Of a stretch of DNA of 64,000 nt, positions 25,656-35,658 are shown in pieces. The notes beneath the pieces are model-generated. The model ran no database searches, was not told where the DNA came from, and was given only the letters and a program-made list of their open reading frames with translations. The stretch comes from Solwaraspora sp. WMMD792 (GTDB lineage: Bacteria; Actinomycetota; Actinomycetes; Mycobacteriales; Micromonosporaceae), in assembly GCF_029626105.1 (NCBI RefSeq), contig NZ_JARUBH010000009.1, forward strand, positions 4,278,001 through 4,342,000, given 5' to 3'. The first letter of the stretch is position 1. Every line of letters starts with the position of its first letter. A program made the translations under genes and the position numbers.

Positions 25656-27648
25656 CAGTGTCTCCGCGCCGACGTCGGCCGGCCCGCCGCTGGCCCAGCT
25701 GCGGGCGCTGATCCGGGCCGGGTCGGCCGGCGACGTCCGGCGGCTACGGCCGCTCCTGGACCGGCTCACCGACCCGCTCGATCTGGAGGCCGCCGGCTCG
25801 CTGCTGCGCGGCCGCCGGGCCGCCGACCAGCTGCGCGCCGAGCTGGCGCCGACCCGGATCGCGCTGCTCGGCAGCGCCACGCTCGACCCGCTGCCGGCGC
25901 TGCTCACCGCGGCTGGCGTGCGGTACACGATGCTGCCCGAGATCCGCACCGCCGGCTTCGACCAGTGGCGGCTGGAGATCGCCGCCGGTGCGCCGGACCT
26001 CGCCGAGCTGCGGCCCCGGATCGTGGCCCTGCTGCTCGACGACTCCGCCGTCCTGTCCGGGCTGGCCGACCCGGTCGACGTCGATGAGATCGCCGCCCGG
26101 TGCGCCGCGTTCCCGGCCGAGCTGGCATCCTGGCTCACCGCGTGCCGGCAGGTGCTCGGCGGGCTGACCGTGCTCGGCACCGTACCGCTGCATCCGCTGC
26201 GCCGGCACCGGCTGATCAGCTACGCCGCCCGGGCCCGGCTCGACGCGGTCTGGTCGCGGATGAACGCCGCGATCGCCGAACTCGCCGCCGACCATCCGGC
26301 GACGGTCGTCCTGTCAACGGCGGACCTGGCCGAACGGGCCGGGAGCACGTTCGCCGACGACCGGATGCGCCACGTCGCCGGCCACGCGTACTCCCCCGGC
26401 TATCTGTCGGCCTTCGCCCACGAGCTGGCCCGGGTCGCCGCCGCTGACCTCGGCCGGGCCGCCAAGTGCCTGGTGCTCGACCTCGACGAGACGCTGTGGA
26501 GCGGGGTGGTCGGTGACATCGGCCCGGACGCCGTGACGGTGGGTGGCGGCTACCCCGGTTCGGCGCACACCGAACTGCAGGAGCTGGCCCGGGACCTGGC
26601 GGCGCAGGGCGTACTGCTCGCCGTCGCCTCGAAGAACGACCACGACGTCGCGGTAGAGGCGCTGACCCGGCACCCGGAGATGGTGCTCCGGCCGGACGCC
26701 TTCGTGGCTACCCGGATCAACTGGGAGCCGAAGCCGGACAACCTGCGGGCGATCGCCGAGGAGCTCAACATCGGTCTCGACGCGCTGGTGTTCGTCGACG
26801 ACAACCCGGCCGAGCGGGACCTGATGCACCGGCTCGCACCGCAGGTCGGCACCGTCGACCTGCCGGGTGAGCCGGCCGGGTACGCCCGACGCCTCGCCGC
26901 CCGGGGCGACTTCACCGTGCTCAGCCTCACCGACGAGGACCGGCAGCGGGTCGCGATGTACCAGGCCAGCGCCCGCCGACGGGAGCTGGTCCGGGATGCC
27001 GGCAGCCTGGACGACTACCTGGCCGGGCTGGAGTCCCGGCTCACCGTGCAGCCGCTGGACCGGCACAACGCGGGCCGGATCACTCAACTGTTCGCCAAGA
27101 CCAACCAATTCAACCTCACCGGGATCCGGTACGGCACCGCCGAGCTGGGCGACGGCGGTGCGGTCGGCGGCAGCAGCTCGCCCGGTGACGACGACGCGCC
27201 CGGCGGCGCCACGGCCTTCTACGGTGCCCGGTTGACCGACCGGTTCGGTGACAACGGGCTGATCGCGGCGCTGGCCCTGACCCGACGCACCGACGGTGCC
27301 TGGAGCATCGACAACCTTGTCCTCAGCTGCCGGGTCTTCTCCCGGGACGTGGAAGGAGCGATCGTCGGCCTGGTGCTGCGCAGCGCGGTCGCCCGGGGGG
27401 TGCCGGCCGTGTACGGCAGCTTCCGCCGCACCGAGCGCAACGCCCGGTTCGCCGACTTCTATCCACGGCTCGGCTTCCACCCCGTCGACCCGACCGACCC
27501 GACCGACCGCACCGCTGACGCCGACCGCACCGCCGACGCCACCGAGCCGGAGGGTGCCGCCGAGTTCCGCCACGAACTGCGCGACCTCGTCGAGCTGCCC
27601 GGCTGGATCGAGATCACCAACAACGAGGAGCCCTTCGATGTCCGCTGA
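25645..27648 (+). CDS. FkbH-like HAD phosphatase/acyltransferase (glyceryl-ACP synthase)
   Basis: A 667-residue protein whose ATG lies inside the end of the FabH-like gene. Residues ~70-260 form the N-terminal SGNH-like acyl-handling part. The HAD-IIIC domain starts with Asp279-x-Asp281 (LVLDLDETLW), and residues ~430-640 form the C-terminal GNAT-like region (FAKTNQFNLTG). FkbH enzymes take 1,3-bisphosphoglycerate, remove phosphate and load the glyceryl group on an ACP. The oxidoreductases and O-methyltransferase needed for methoxymalonyl- or hydroxymalonyl-ACP are absent, so the glyceryl unit is probably used directly. It carries Asp/Thr-rich low-complexity insertions near residues 505-530 and 615-635. 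Confidence 0.92.
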   Translation: MSVDSVSAPTSAGPPLAQLRALIRAGSAGDVRRLRPLLDRLTDPLDLEAAGSLLRGRRAADQLRAELAPTRIALLGSATLDPLPALLTAAGVRYTMLPEIRTAGFDQWRLEIAAGAPDLAELRPRIVALLLDDSAVLSGLADPVDVDEIAARCAAFPAELASWLTACRQVLGGLTVLGTVPLHPLRRHRLISYAARARLDAVWSRMNAAIAELAADHPATVVLSTADLAERAGSTFADDRMRHVAGHAYSPGYLSAFAHELARVAAADLGRAAKCLVLDLDETLWSGVVGDIGPDAVTVGGGYPGSAHTELQELARDLAAQGVLLAVASKNDHDVAVEALTRHPEMVLRPDAFVATRINWEPKPDNLRAIAEELNIGLDALVFVDDNPAERDLMHRLAPQVGTVDLPGEPAGYARRLAARGDFTVLSLTDEDRQRVAMYQASARRRELVRDAGSLDDYLAGLESRLTVQPLDRHNAGRITQLFAKTNQFNLTGIRYGTAELGDGGAVGGSSSPGDDDAPGGATAFYGARLTDRFGDNGLIAALALTRRTDGAWSIDNLVLSCRVFSRDVEGAIVGLVLRSAVARGVPAVYGSFRRTERNARFADFYPRLGFHPVDPTDPTDRTADADRTADATEPEGAAEFRHELRDLVELPGWIEITNNEEPFDVR

Positions 27649-27907
27649 CCGGCCTGACTCCGGCGTCGATCTGATCGCCGACATCCTCGCGGACCTGCTG
27701 GACCTGGAGTCCGAGCAGGTCACCGCCGACACTCCGCTGACCGCGATCGACGGCTGGGACTCCGTGAACGCCCTGCGGGTGCTGGTCTACCTGGAGCGCA
27801 GCAGCGGCGCGTCGGTGGACTACGAACGGTTCACCGCCGCCACCACCGTTGCCGACCTGGCGGCGCTGGTCGCACCGGTCCCGGCGAGCGAGGGGCCGGT
27901 CCGGTGA
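27638..27907 (+). CDS. Discrete acyl carrier protein of the glyceryl-ACP cassette
   Basis: An 89-residue ACP whose ATG lies 11 bases inside the end of the FkbH gene. The phosphopantetheine serine is Ser42 in DGWDSVNAL, a motif typical of ACPs partnered with FkbH enzymes rather than of PKS ACPs (LGLDS). It should carry the glyceryl thioester. Confidence 0.93.
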   Translation: MSADRPDSGVDLIADILADLLDLESEQVTADTPLTAIDGWDSVNALRVLVYLERSSGASVDYERFTAATTVADLAALVAPVPASEGPVR

Positions 27908-29166
27908 GCGACCAGACGATGCAGACCGACGTCCTGATCGTCGGCGGCGGTCCGGCCGGCGCGCTGCTCGGTCACCTGTTGGCCCGGCGCGGAATCGACG
28001 TGCTGGTGGCCGAGCGGCAGACCAGCCTGGAGCGCGAGTTCCGCGGCGAGACGATCGCCGCCCCGTCGGTGGTGACCCTGCGCCGGCTGGGCTTCGGCCC
28101 GGCGCTGGACGACCACGGCTACCTGCCGACCGAGGGCGTCACCATGCGGATGGAGGGGCGGCGGGTGATGCACGTCGACTACCGCCGCTTCGGCGTCGGC
28201 GAGGTGCCGATCGACATCCCGCAGCCCGCCCTGATCAAGATCTTCATTGACGCCGGGCAGCAGCATCGCGGGTTCGACTACCAGTTCGGGACCACCTTCA
28301 CCCGGTTGATCGAGCAGGACGGTGCGATCCGCGGTGCCTGGCTGCGCCGCCGCGACGGCTCGTCGGTCGAGGTCCGGGCCCGGCTCGTGGTGGGCGCCGA
28401 CGGACGGTTCTCCAAGGTACGACACGCCGCCGGGCTCACCGCCGACGTTCAGCAGATGGCCCGCGACTTCCTGTCGTTCCGGCTGCCCCGGCCGCCGCAG
28501 TGGGGGCAACAGGCCGAGCTGGTGATCAACCGGGACCGGCACCTGGTGGTGCTGCCCACCTTCCCCGACTCGCTGCGGATCGGCACCAACCTGCCGAAAC
28601 GCAGTCTCGGCGCGCTGCGCAAGGCCGGCTTCGACGCGTTCCGTTCGGTGGTGGCCGCCCTCGACCCCCGGCTCGCTCCGCTTGTCCAGCAACACCTGCG
28701 GACCTGGGACGACACCTCGTTTCTGGAGATCTTCACCGCCGAGGTGCCGCAGTGGAGCCGAGACGGGCTGATCCTGGTCGGCGACGCCTCGCACACCTGC
28801 ACACCGATCCTCGGCCAGGGCGTGAACGTGGCCATCCAGGACGCCGTCTGCCTCACCCCGGTGATCGCCGCCGCGCTGGCAGCGGACCGCGGCCCGGTCG
28901 TCACCGCCGCCGATACCGCCGACTTCGTCACGCAACGGCAGCGGCACAAGGCGTTCGTCACCCGGTTCCAACGGATCCAGGAGTCCGCTCTGGCTCAGGG
29001 CGGCACCGTCGGCGTACTGCTGCGTCGGGCCCGCTACCGGACCCTCGACGTGCTGCCGCTGAAGTACCGGATCTTTGGCAGCGTGCTCAACGCGCCGCAC
29101 GAGATCGACCCGGCGGATCTCGCCGAGGACGTCCGGACCGGACCCGCAGTGGGCACCGGCGACTGA
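27904..29166 (+). CDS. FAD-dependent monooxygenase/oxidoreductase
   Basis: A 420-residue class A flavoprotein starting at GTG 27904 with a GTGA overlap to the ACP. The dinucleotide motif is VLIVGGGPAGALLG (residues 10-23), the second FAD motif is VGADGRFSKVRHAAG, and LVGDASHTCTPILGQGVNVAIQDA closes the FAD site. It lacks the KxxxxxxxW halogenase lysine pattern in the visible positions, so oxygenation or dehydrogenation is the likelier reaction. Coupling to the glyceryl-ACP genes suggests that it acts on the tetronate end or on a carrier-bound intermediate. Confidence 0.85.
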   Translation: MSDQTMQTDVLIVGGGPAGALLGHLLARRGIDVLVAERQTSLEREFRGETIAAPSVVTLRRLGFGPALDDHGYLPTEGVTMRMEGRRVMHVDYRRFGVGEVPIDIPQPALIKIFIDAGQQHRGFDYQFGTTFTRLIEQDGAIRGAWLRRRDGSSVEVRARLVVGADGRFSKVRHAAGLTADVQQMARDFLSFRLPRPPQWGQQAELVINRDRHLVVLPTFPDSLRIGTNLPKRSLGALRKAGFDAFRSVVAALDPRLAPLVQQHLRTWDDTSFLEIFTAEVPQWSRDGLILVGDASHTCTPILGQGVNVAIQDAVCLTPVIAAALAADRGPVVTAADTADFVTQRQRHKAFVTRFQRIQESALAQGGTVGVLLRRARYRTLDVLPLKYRIFGSVLNAPHEIDPADLAEDVRTGPAVGTGD

Positions 29167-29235
29167 CCTCGCCCGGCCCGTACCACATCAGACCCGAACC
29201 TGCTCCCGCACCCTGTCTCCCGAGGCGGTCTCGCT

Positions 29236-32200
29236 ATGTTCGACAACGACGGTACCGACCCGACCCAGCTCATCGCGGTCGTCGGCATGGCCGGCCGGTT
29301 TCCCCAGGCACCGGACGTGGACAGCTTCTGGCGGCTGCTCCGCGACCGGGGCGACGCGATCGCCCCGGTGCCCGGCGACCGGTGGGACGCCAGCGCCCAG
29401 CTCGACCCGGAACGGCACGTTCAGGACGTCGGCGGGTTCGTCGACGAAGTCGACCTGTTCGACCCCGGCTTCTTCGGAATCTCCCCCCGGGAGGCCGAGG
29501 ACATCGACCCGCAGCAGCGGCTGATGCTGGAGACCGTCTGGCGGACCCTGGAGGACGCCGGTCAGCCGGCGGCCGGACTGCGCGGCTCCCGTACCGGGGT
29601 CTACGTCGGAGCCTCCTGGCACGACTACGAGATCCTGCGCAAGGAACGCGGCCTGGGGGCCACCACGCACAGCGCGGTCGGCAACGCCCTGGACGTGATC
29701 GCCGCCCGGGTCTCGTACTTCCTGCGACTGACCGGGCCGTCACTGGTCGTCGAGACCGGGTGTTCGTCGTCGCTGGTGGCGTTGCACCTGGCCGGTCAGG
29801 CATTGCGCGCCGGCGAGACCGACGCGGCGCTGGTCGGCGGGGTCAACCTGATCCTCGCCCCCGACGTGTCGATCGGGCTGACCGCCTTCGGTGGGCTCTC
29901 CCCGGAGGGTCGGTGCAAGGCGTTCTCGGCCACCGCCGACGGGTTCGTCCGGGCCGAGTGCGTCTCGGCGCTGATGCTCAAGCGGCTCGACCGGGCGATC
30001 GCCGACGGCGACCGGATCCGCGGCGTCATCGTGCGCACCGTGGTGAACAACGACGGCGGCGGGGAGAGCCTGGTGACCCCGAACCCGGCCGGTCAGGAGG
30101 ACCTGCTGCGCCGGGCGTACCAAGGGCTGGAAGGCGTGGTCGACCGGCTGCGCTACGTCGAGGCGCACGGCACCGGCACCGGCCGGGGCGACCCGATCGA
30201 GGCCGGCGCCATCGGCCGGATCCTCGGCCGGGCCGGCGCCCGCGCCGGTGACGGTGACGGCGGTCAGGTGGCTACTCCGTTGGCCATCGGCTCGGTGAAG
30301 ACCAACATCGGACACGCCGAGGCGGCCGCCGGGCTCGCCGGCCTGGTCAAGGTGCTGCTCGCCATCGAACACCGGGTGGTGCCGCCCAGCCTGCACTCCG
30401 CCGAGCTCAACCCCGCCATCGACTTCGCCGGCCTCAACCTGCAGCTGGTCTGCGAGCCGCTGCCGCTGCCGGTCGACGAGGCGGTCTGCCTCGGCGTCAA
30501 CTCGTTCGGCTGGGGAGGCACGAACGCACACGTCGTGGTCGCCGACCCGCCGGCCGGCACGAACCGCCGCGCGGAGCCGGCCACCGCCGCGACCGGTCCG
30601 GCGGTGCCGGCCGTCCTGCCGGTGTCCGCACACACCAACCAGGCCCTGACCCAGCGCCTGCGTGACCTGCGTGACCGGCTCGCCGCCGGGGCCGAGCCGC
30701 AGCGACTCGCCGGTGCGCTGGCGCACCGGCGCGACCACTTCCCGCTGCGTACCGCCGTGGTCGCGGCTGACGCCCAATCGGCCGTGACGCTGATCGACGC
30801 CCACCTGGACGACCCACAGGCGGACCTCGCCGGGATCACCGCCGGCCGGGCCGACACCGCTGGCCGGACCGCGTTCGTCTTCCCCGGGCAGGGTGCCCAG
30901 TGGGCGGCCATGGGGCAACGGCTCTACGCCGAGGTGCCGACGTTCGCGAAGGTCATCGACCGGTGCGCCGACGCGCTACGGCCGTACGTCGACTGGGACC
31001 TGGCCGAGGTGGTCTCCGGCGCCGCCGGGGACGGCTGGCTGTCCCGGGTGGACATGCTGCAGCCGACCCTGTGGGCCACCTCGGTCGGGCTGGCCGAGCT
31101 GTGGCGGGCCAACGGCGTGGTGCCGGACGTGGTCGTCGGGCACAGCCAGGGCGAGGTCGCCGCCGCCACGGTGGCCGGCATCCTCAGCTACTCCGACGCC
31201 GCGATGGTGGTGGCCCGGCGCAGCGCGCTCGCGCTCCGTACCTCGGGCAACGGCCGGATGCTCGCCGTCTCGCTGGACCGGGAAGCGGCGCTCGACGCGC
31301 TCGCCGGCTTCGAGGAGCTGGTCTCCCTGGCGGTGCACAACGGTCCCAGCTCGTGCGTACTGTCCGGCGAGACCGAGGCGGTACTCACCCTCAAGGAGCT
31401 GCTCGACGCCGACGAGGTCTTCTGCCGGCTGGTCGACGTCGACTACGCCTCACACAGCCCGCAGATGGACGCGCTCACCGACGACCTGCTCGCCGCGCTG
31501 CACGAGCTGCGGCCCGGTCAGGGCGAGGTCGAGCTGATGTCCACGGTCCGGGTCGCCCCGCTGGCCGGGCCGGAGATGGACGCCCGCTACTGGGTGGACA
31601 ACCTGCGCCAGCCCGTGCAGTTCCACGACACGATGGGCCGGCTGTTCGACGACGGCGTCACCCACGTCGTGGAGATCAGCCCGCACCCGGTGCTGGTGCC
31701 GGCGCTGGAGCAGCTCGCGGCGGCCCGGCCGGAGCCGCCACGGGTGCTGTCCACGCTGCGCCGTGACCAGGGCACCCCGGCCGACCTGGCTGCCGCGTTC
31801 GGCCGCGGCTACGTCGCCGGGCTGGCCCCGTTCGCCGGGCTGCCCGACGGGTTCGGCGTCGACCTGCCCGGCTACCCGTGGCAGCGGTCGACGCACTGGC
31901 CGCCGGCCGCCCGGCGACGCTCCCGGACCGCCGGCACCGAGATCACCCTGGTGCCGTCCCCGTCGGAGACCGACCTGTGGCAGGCGGAGCTCGAACTCGG
32001 CATCGACGACCAGCCCTGGCTCGACGACCACCGGGTGCACGACGCGGTCGTGGTGCCCGGTGCCGCGATGATCGTGCTCGGCCTCGGCGCCGGCCGGGCC
32101 CGTACCGGCCGGCTGCCGGCCAGCCTGCACCGGACCACCTTCCACAGTGATCTGACGCTGGCCGACGGACCGGCCCGGCTCGGCCTGCTGTGGCGCGACG

Positions 32201-35200
32201 ACGTGACCGAGGGCGGTTCGTTCGTGCTGCAGTCGCTCGGCTCCGACGGCACCAGCTGGTTCCGGCACGCCACCGCCCAGGTCCGGCACACGACCGGGGC
32301 GGCGGGCCCGGTGGAGTTCCCCGGGCAGCGGCTCGCCGACCCGGCGACCGAGGTCGACCCGGAAACCTTCTACGCCAACTGCCACCAGCGCGGACTGCGC
32401 TACGGGCCGGCCTTCCAGGGGATCCTGCGGCTGCGCCACGGCACCGACTGGGCACTCGCCGAGCTGGCGCTGCCCGCCCGGTGCCGGGCCGGGGCGGCGG
32501 CGTACCCGCTGCACCCGGCGCTGCTGGACGCGGCGCTGCAGGCCAGTCTGGCACTGCACGCCGGCCCGGCGACCGTGGTACCGACCGGGGTGGACCGGAT
32601 CGATGTGCACGGCGAACTCGCCGAGCCGACCGTCGCGGCCTGGTCGTACGTGTTCCGTCACGACGACGGCCGGTACGACGTGCACCTCTACGACGCCGAC
32701 CGGACCCCACTGCTCAGCCTGCACGGGCTGACGTTGCAGGAGCTGGACGTGTCCGGGCCGGCCGATCCCGACGGCGGGCTGCTGCACCAACTGCGGTTCC
32801 TGCCACGACCGGTGCAGCAGCCGGGTGCGCCCGACGGCCGCTGGCTGATCGTCGGCTCCGGTGACGCCAGCGACACCGCCGGCGGCGGCACCGGCGACAG
32901 CCCCGCCGCCGGCCTTGCCGCCGACATCGCTGGCGAGCTGCGCCGGGTCGGCGCCGACGCGGACGTGCCGGCCGCCCACGGCGATGCCGGCGTGGTACGC
33001 GACGGCGACCTGACCGGGCTCGTCTACCTGGCACCGGCCGCCTCGGCCGGCCTGGACCGTCAGCGGCAGGCCCTCGCCGAGCTGGCGGACCTGGTCCGGG
33101 CCTGCCTGGGCCGCCCGGTGCCGCCCCGACTGGTGCTGGTCACCGTGGACGCCCAGACCGCGACGGCGGCCGACCGGCCGGACCCGGGCGCCGCCCTGTT
33201 CTGGGGCTTCGCCCGGGTGCTGCGCCGGGAGCACCCGGAGCTCGCCGCGACCGTCATCGATCTGCCCGGGACGGCCGGCACCGCCGGTTCCGCCGGCACT
33301 CAGTCGACCGACACCGCCGCCGCGCTGGTCGCCGAGCTCGGTGCGGCCGACGGCGACGACCAGGTGGTGCTGCGCCCCGACGGCCGGTACGTCGGCCGCA
33401 TCCTGGCCACCGGCCGGGCCGACCTGGACCGGGTCGCCGACGGTACGCGGCCGCGCTGGCGTACCCCGCGTCAGCCGTTCCGGCTCATCCCGGCCCGCGC
33501 CGGCGGCTGGGACGGCCTGGAGTTCCGCCCACTACGCCGCCGACGCCCCGGCCCCGGTGAGGTCGAGGTCGAGGTCACCGCTGCGGCGCTGAACTTCATC
33601 GACGTGATGAAGGCCGTCGGCACCTACCCCGACCCGGTCGGGGCCGGGCTGCTCGGCGGCGAATGCGCCGGCCGGGTCACCGCAGTGGGTGCCGGCGTGA
33701 CCGGCCTCGCCGTCGGGGACCGGGTGGTCGCCTGCGTCTTCGGTGCCCTGGCCTCGCACGTCACCGTAAGCACCGGCCGGGTCCGGCCGATCCCGCCGGA
33801 GCTGTCCGACGAGGACGCGGCGGCGCTGCCACTGGTCGGGGTGACCGCCTGGTACGGACTCGCCGAGCTGGGCCGGACCGGCCCCGGCGACACCGTCCTG
33901 GTGCACTCGGCCGCTGGCGGGCTGGGGTTGGCCGCGATCGCCGTCGCCCGGCACCTCGGTGCCGAGGTGATCGCCACCGCCGGCACCGAGAGCAAGCGGG
34001 AACACCTGCGCCGGCTCGGTATCCGGCATGTGTTCGACTCCCGCGACCTGTCCTGGGCCGAGCAGGTGCTGACGGCGACCGGCGGACGCGGCTGCGACGT
34101 GATCCTCAACTCGCTGACCGGGGCGGCGATCACCCGTGGCCTGGACGTGCTGGCCGAGGATGGCCGGTTCATCGAGGTCGGCAAGAAGGACATCTACGCC
34201 GACCGCACCATCTCGTTGAGCGCGTTCCGTAAGGGAATCTCGCTCGCCTCGGTCGACGTGGCCGGTCTGATGCAACGCCGGCCGGCCCGGTTCACCGAGC
34301 AGTTCGGGCAGGTGTGGGAGCTGGTGCGTACCGGCCAGCTCGGCCGGCTTCCGGTGATCGGCTACCCGTTCGACCAGGCCGCCGAGGCCCTCCGGGAAAT
34401 GTCGCAGGGGCGGCACATCGGCAAGTTCGTGCTCAGCCGGCCGGACAGTGTGGCGTCGGTGGCGCCCGAGCCGCTGCCCGACGGCCGGTTCCGCGACGAC
34501 GGCACCTACCTGATCACCGGTGGCCTCGGCGCGCTGGGGCTGTCCCTGGCGGAGTTCGTCGCCGCCGCCGGCGGCGGGGCGATCGCGCTGCTCGGCCGCT
34601 CCGCGCCGGACGCCGATGCCGCCGCGCGCATCGACGCGGTCCGGCACGGCGGCGTTCAGGTACGCACCTACCAGGTCGACGTCGCCGACCAGACCGCGCT
34701 GGCCGACGTGCTCAGCCAGGTACGCGCCGACCTGCCGCCGCTACGCGGGGTGGTACACGCAGCCGGCGTGCTGGACGACGCCACCATCGCCACGCTGCAC
34801 GCCGGGCAGCTCGACCGGGTACTCGCCCCCAAGGTCGACGGGGCCCGACACCTGGACGCCCTCACCGGCACCGATCCGCTGGACCTGTTCGTCCTGTTCA
34901 GTTCGGCCGCCGCGCTGGTCGGCAACGCCGGGCAGGCGGCATACGCGGCCGCGAACGCGTACCTCGACGGGCTCGCTGAGGACCGTCGCCGACGCGGGCT
35001 CGCCGCGCTGTCGGTGCAGTGGGGGCCGTTCGCCGGGGTCGGGCTCGCCGCCCGGGACGGCAACCGCGGTGACCGGCTGGCGGAACGCGGCATGGGCAGC
35101 TTCCCCGCCGAGCAGGCCTGGCCGGCGTTGACCCGGCTGCTCACCACTGACGCCACGGTCGTCGGCTACCTGCCGCTCAATCTGCGGCAGTGGTTCGACG

Positions 35201-35631
35201 CCTACCCTGACACCGCCGCGCTGCCCAGCTGGCAGGAGCTGCGCGCCGGCCGGGCGGCGGCAGCGGCCGGCGGTGATGGCGGGCAGTTCCTCGACCAGCT
35301 GCGCAACACCCCGGCCGACGACCGGGCCCCGCTGGTCGAGGCCAAGGTACGGGAACTCACCGGCCGGGTGCTGCGGATCGACCCGACGGTGATCGACCGG
35401 GACACCCCGTTCAAGGCGCTCGGCCTCGACTCGCTGATGAGTCTGGAACTGCGCAACCGACTGGAGGCGGCCTTCGACCTGAAGCTGTCGCCGACCCTGC
35501 TGTGGACGTACGGCACGTCGGGCGCGCTGACCGGCATGCTCTGCGACCGGCTGCCCACCGGCGACGACGAGCGGCCGGTGCCGGCATCCGACGCCGTGCC
35601 CGCACCCGACGCCGCGCCCGCCACCGAGTAG
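29236..35631 (+). CDS. Fully reducing type I PKS, MAS-like, KS-AT-DH-ER-KR-ACP
   Basis: A 2131-residue one-module PKS. KS ~10-435: Cys176 in ETGCSSSL (instead of DTACSSS), His311, His360. AT ~546-840: Ser637 in GHSQG; YASH at 737-740 predicts methylmalonyl-CoA. DH ~915-1190: His932, Asp1098; the HxxxG glycine is Asp (HRVHDAVVVP). A structural region follows, then ER ~1420-1735 with HSAAGGLG, KR ~1755-1940 with Tyr1903 and an LDD motif (B-type), and ACP Ser2066. The domain order and length match mycocerosic acid synthase, an iterative enzyme that makes methyl-branched saturated chains. It may therefore act iteratively here, but one-step use in an assembly line is also possible. No TE. Confidence 0.95.
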   Translation: MFDNDGTDPTQLIAVVGMAGRFPQAPDVDSFWRLLRDRGDAIAPVPGDRWDASAQLDPERHVQDVGGFVDEVDLFDPGFFGISPREAEDIDPQQRLMLETVWRTLEDAGQPAAGLRGSRTGVYVGASWHDYEILRKERGLGATTHSAVGNALDVIAARVSYFLRLTGPSLVVETGCSSSLVALHLAGQALRAGETDAALVGGVNLILAPDVSIGLTAFGGLSPEGRCKAFSATADGFVRAECVSALMLKRLDRAIADGDRIRGVIVRTVVNNDGGGESLVTPNPAGQEDLLRRAYQGLEGVVDRLRYVEAHGTGTGRGDPIEAGAIGRILGRAGARAGDGDGGQVATPLAIGSVKTNIGHAEAAAGLAGLVKVLLAIEHRVVPPSLHSAELNPAIDFAGLNLQLVCEPLPLPVDEAVCLGVNSFGWGGTNAHVVVADPPAGTNRRAEPATAATGPAVPAVLPVSAHTNQALTQRLRDLRDRLAAGAEPQRLAGALAHRRDHFPLRTAVVAADAQSAVTLIDAHLDDPQADLAGITAGRADTAGRTAFVFPGQGAQWAAMGQRLYAEVPTFAKVIDRCADALRPYVDWDLAEVVSGAAGDGWLSRVDMLQPTLWATSVGLAELWRANGVVPDVVVGHSQGEVAAATVAGILSYSDAAMVVARRSALALRTSGNGRMLAVSLDREAALDALAGFEELVSLAVHNGPSSCVLSGETEAVLTLKELLDADEVFCRLVDVDYASHSPQMDALTDDLLAALHELRPGQGEVELMSTVRVAPLAGPEMDARYWVDNLRQPVQFHDTMGRLFDDGVTHVVEISPHPVLVPALEQLAAARPEPPRVLSTLRRDQGTPADLAAAFGRGYVAGLAPFAGLPDGFGVDLPGYPWQRSTHWPPAARRRSRTAGTEITLVPSPSETDLWQAELELGIDDQPWLDDHRVHDAVVVPGAAMIVLGLGAGRARTGRLPASLHRTTFHSDLTLADGPARLGLLWRDDVTEGGSFVLQSLGSDGTSWFRHATAQVRHTTGAAGPVEFPGQRLADPATEVDPETFYANCHQRGLRYGPAFQGILRLRHGTDWALAELALPARCRAGAAAYPLHPALLDAALQASLALHAGPATVVPTGVDRIDVHGELAEPTVAAWSYVFRHDDGRYDVHLYDADRTPLLSLHGLTLQELDVSGPADPDGGLLHQLRFLPRPVQQPGAPDGRWLIVGSGDASDTAGGGTGDSPAAGLAADIAGELRRVGADADVPAAHGDAGVVRDGDLTGLVYLAPAASAGLDRQRQALAELADLVRACLGRPVPPRLVLVTVDAQTATAADRPDPGAALFWGFARVLRREHPELAATVIDLPGTAGTAGSAGTQSTDTAAALVAELGAADGDDQVVLRPDGRYVGRILATGRADLDRVADGTRPRWRTPRQPFRLIPARAGGWDGLEFRPLRRRRPGPGEVEVEVTAAALNFIDVMKAVGTYPDPVGAGLLGGECAGRVTAVGAGVTGLAVGDRVVACVFGALASHVTVSTGRVRPIPPELSDEDAAALPLVGVTAWYGLAELGRTGPGDTVLVHSAAGGLGLAAIAVARHLGAEVIATAGTESKREHLRRLGIRHVFDSRDLSWAEQVLTATGGRGCDVILNSLTGAAITRGLDVLAEDGRFIEVGKKDIYADRTISLSAFRKGISLASVDVAGLMQRRPARFTEQFGQVWELVRTGQLGRLPVIGYPFDQAAEALREMSQGRHIGKFVLSRPDSVASVAPEPLPDGRFRDDGTYLITGGLGALGLSLAEFVAAAGGGAIALLGRSAPDADAAARIDAVRHGGVQVRTYQVDVADQTALADVLSQVRADLPPLRGVVHAAGVLDDATIATLHAGQLDRVLAPKVDGARHLDALTGTDPLDLFVLFSSAAALVGNAGQAAYAAANAYLDGLAEDRRRRGLAALSVQWGPFAGVGLAARDGNRGDRLAERGMGSFPAEQAWPALTRLLTTDATVVGYLPLNLRQWFDAYPDTAALPSWQELRAGRAAAAAGGDGGQFLDQLRNTPADDRAPLVEAKVRELTGRVLRIDPTVIDRDTPFKALGLDSLMSLELRNRLEAAFDLKLSPTLLWTYGTSGALTGMLCDRLPTGDDERPVPASDAVPAPDAAPATE

Positions 35632-35658
35632 CGACCTGCGACCTGCGGAGGAACCGCT

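Noticed and set aside
24477-26180. Long minus-strand open frame across the FabH/FkbH genes
   Set aside because: It crosses two overlapping, well-recognised plus-strand genes and has low-complexity content only.
25645-27907. Methoxymalonyl- or hydroxymalonyl-ACP pathway
   Set aside because: FkbH and ACP are present, but the two dehydrogenases and the O-methyltransferase are missing, whereas a FabH-like partner overlaps them, as in tetronate cassettes.
27904-29166. Flavin-dependent halogenase
   Set aside because: The sequence has class A monooxygenase motifs but no recognisable halogenase WxWxIP segment.
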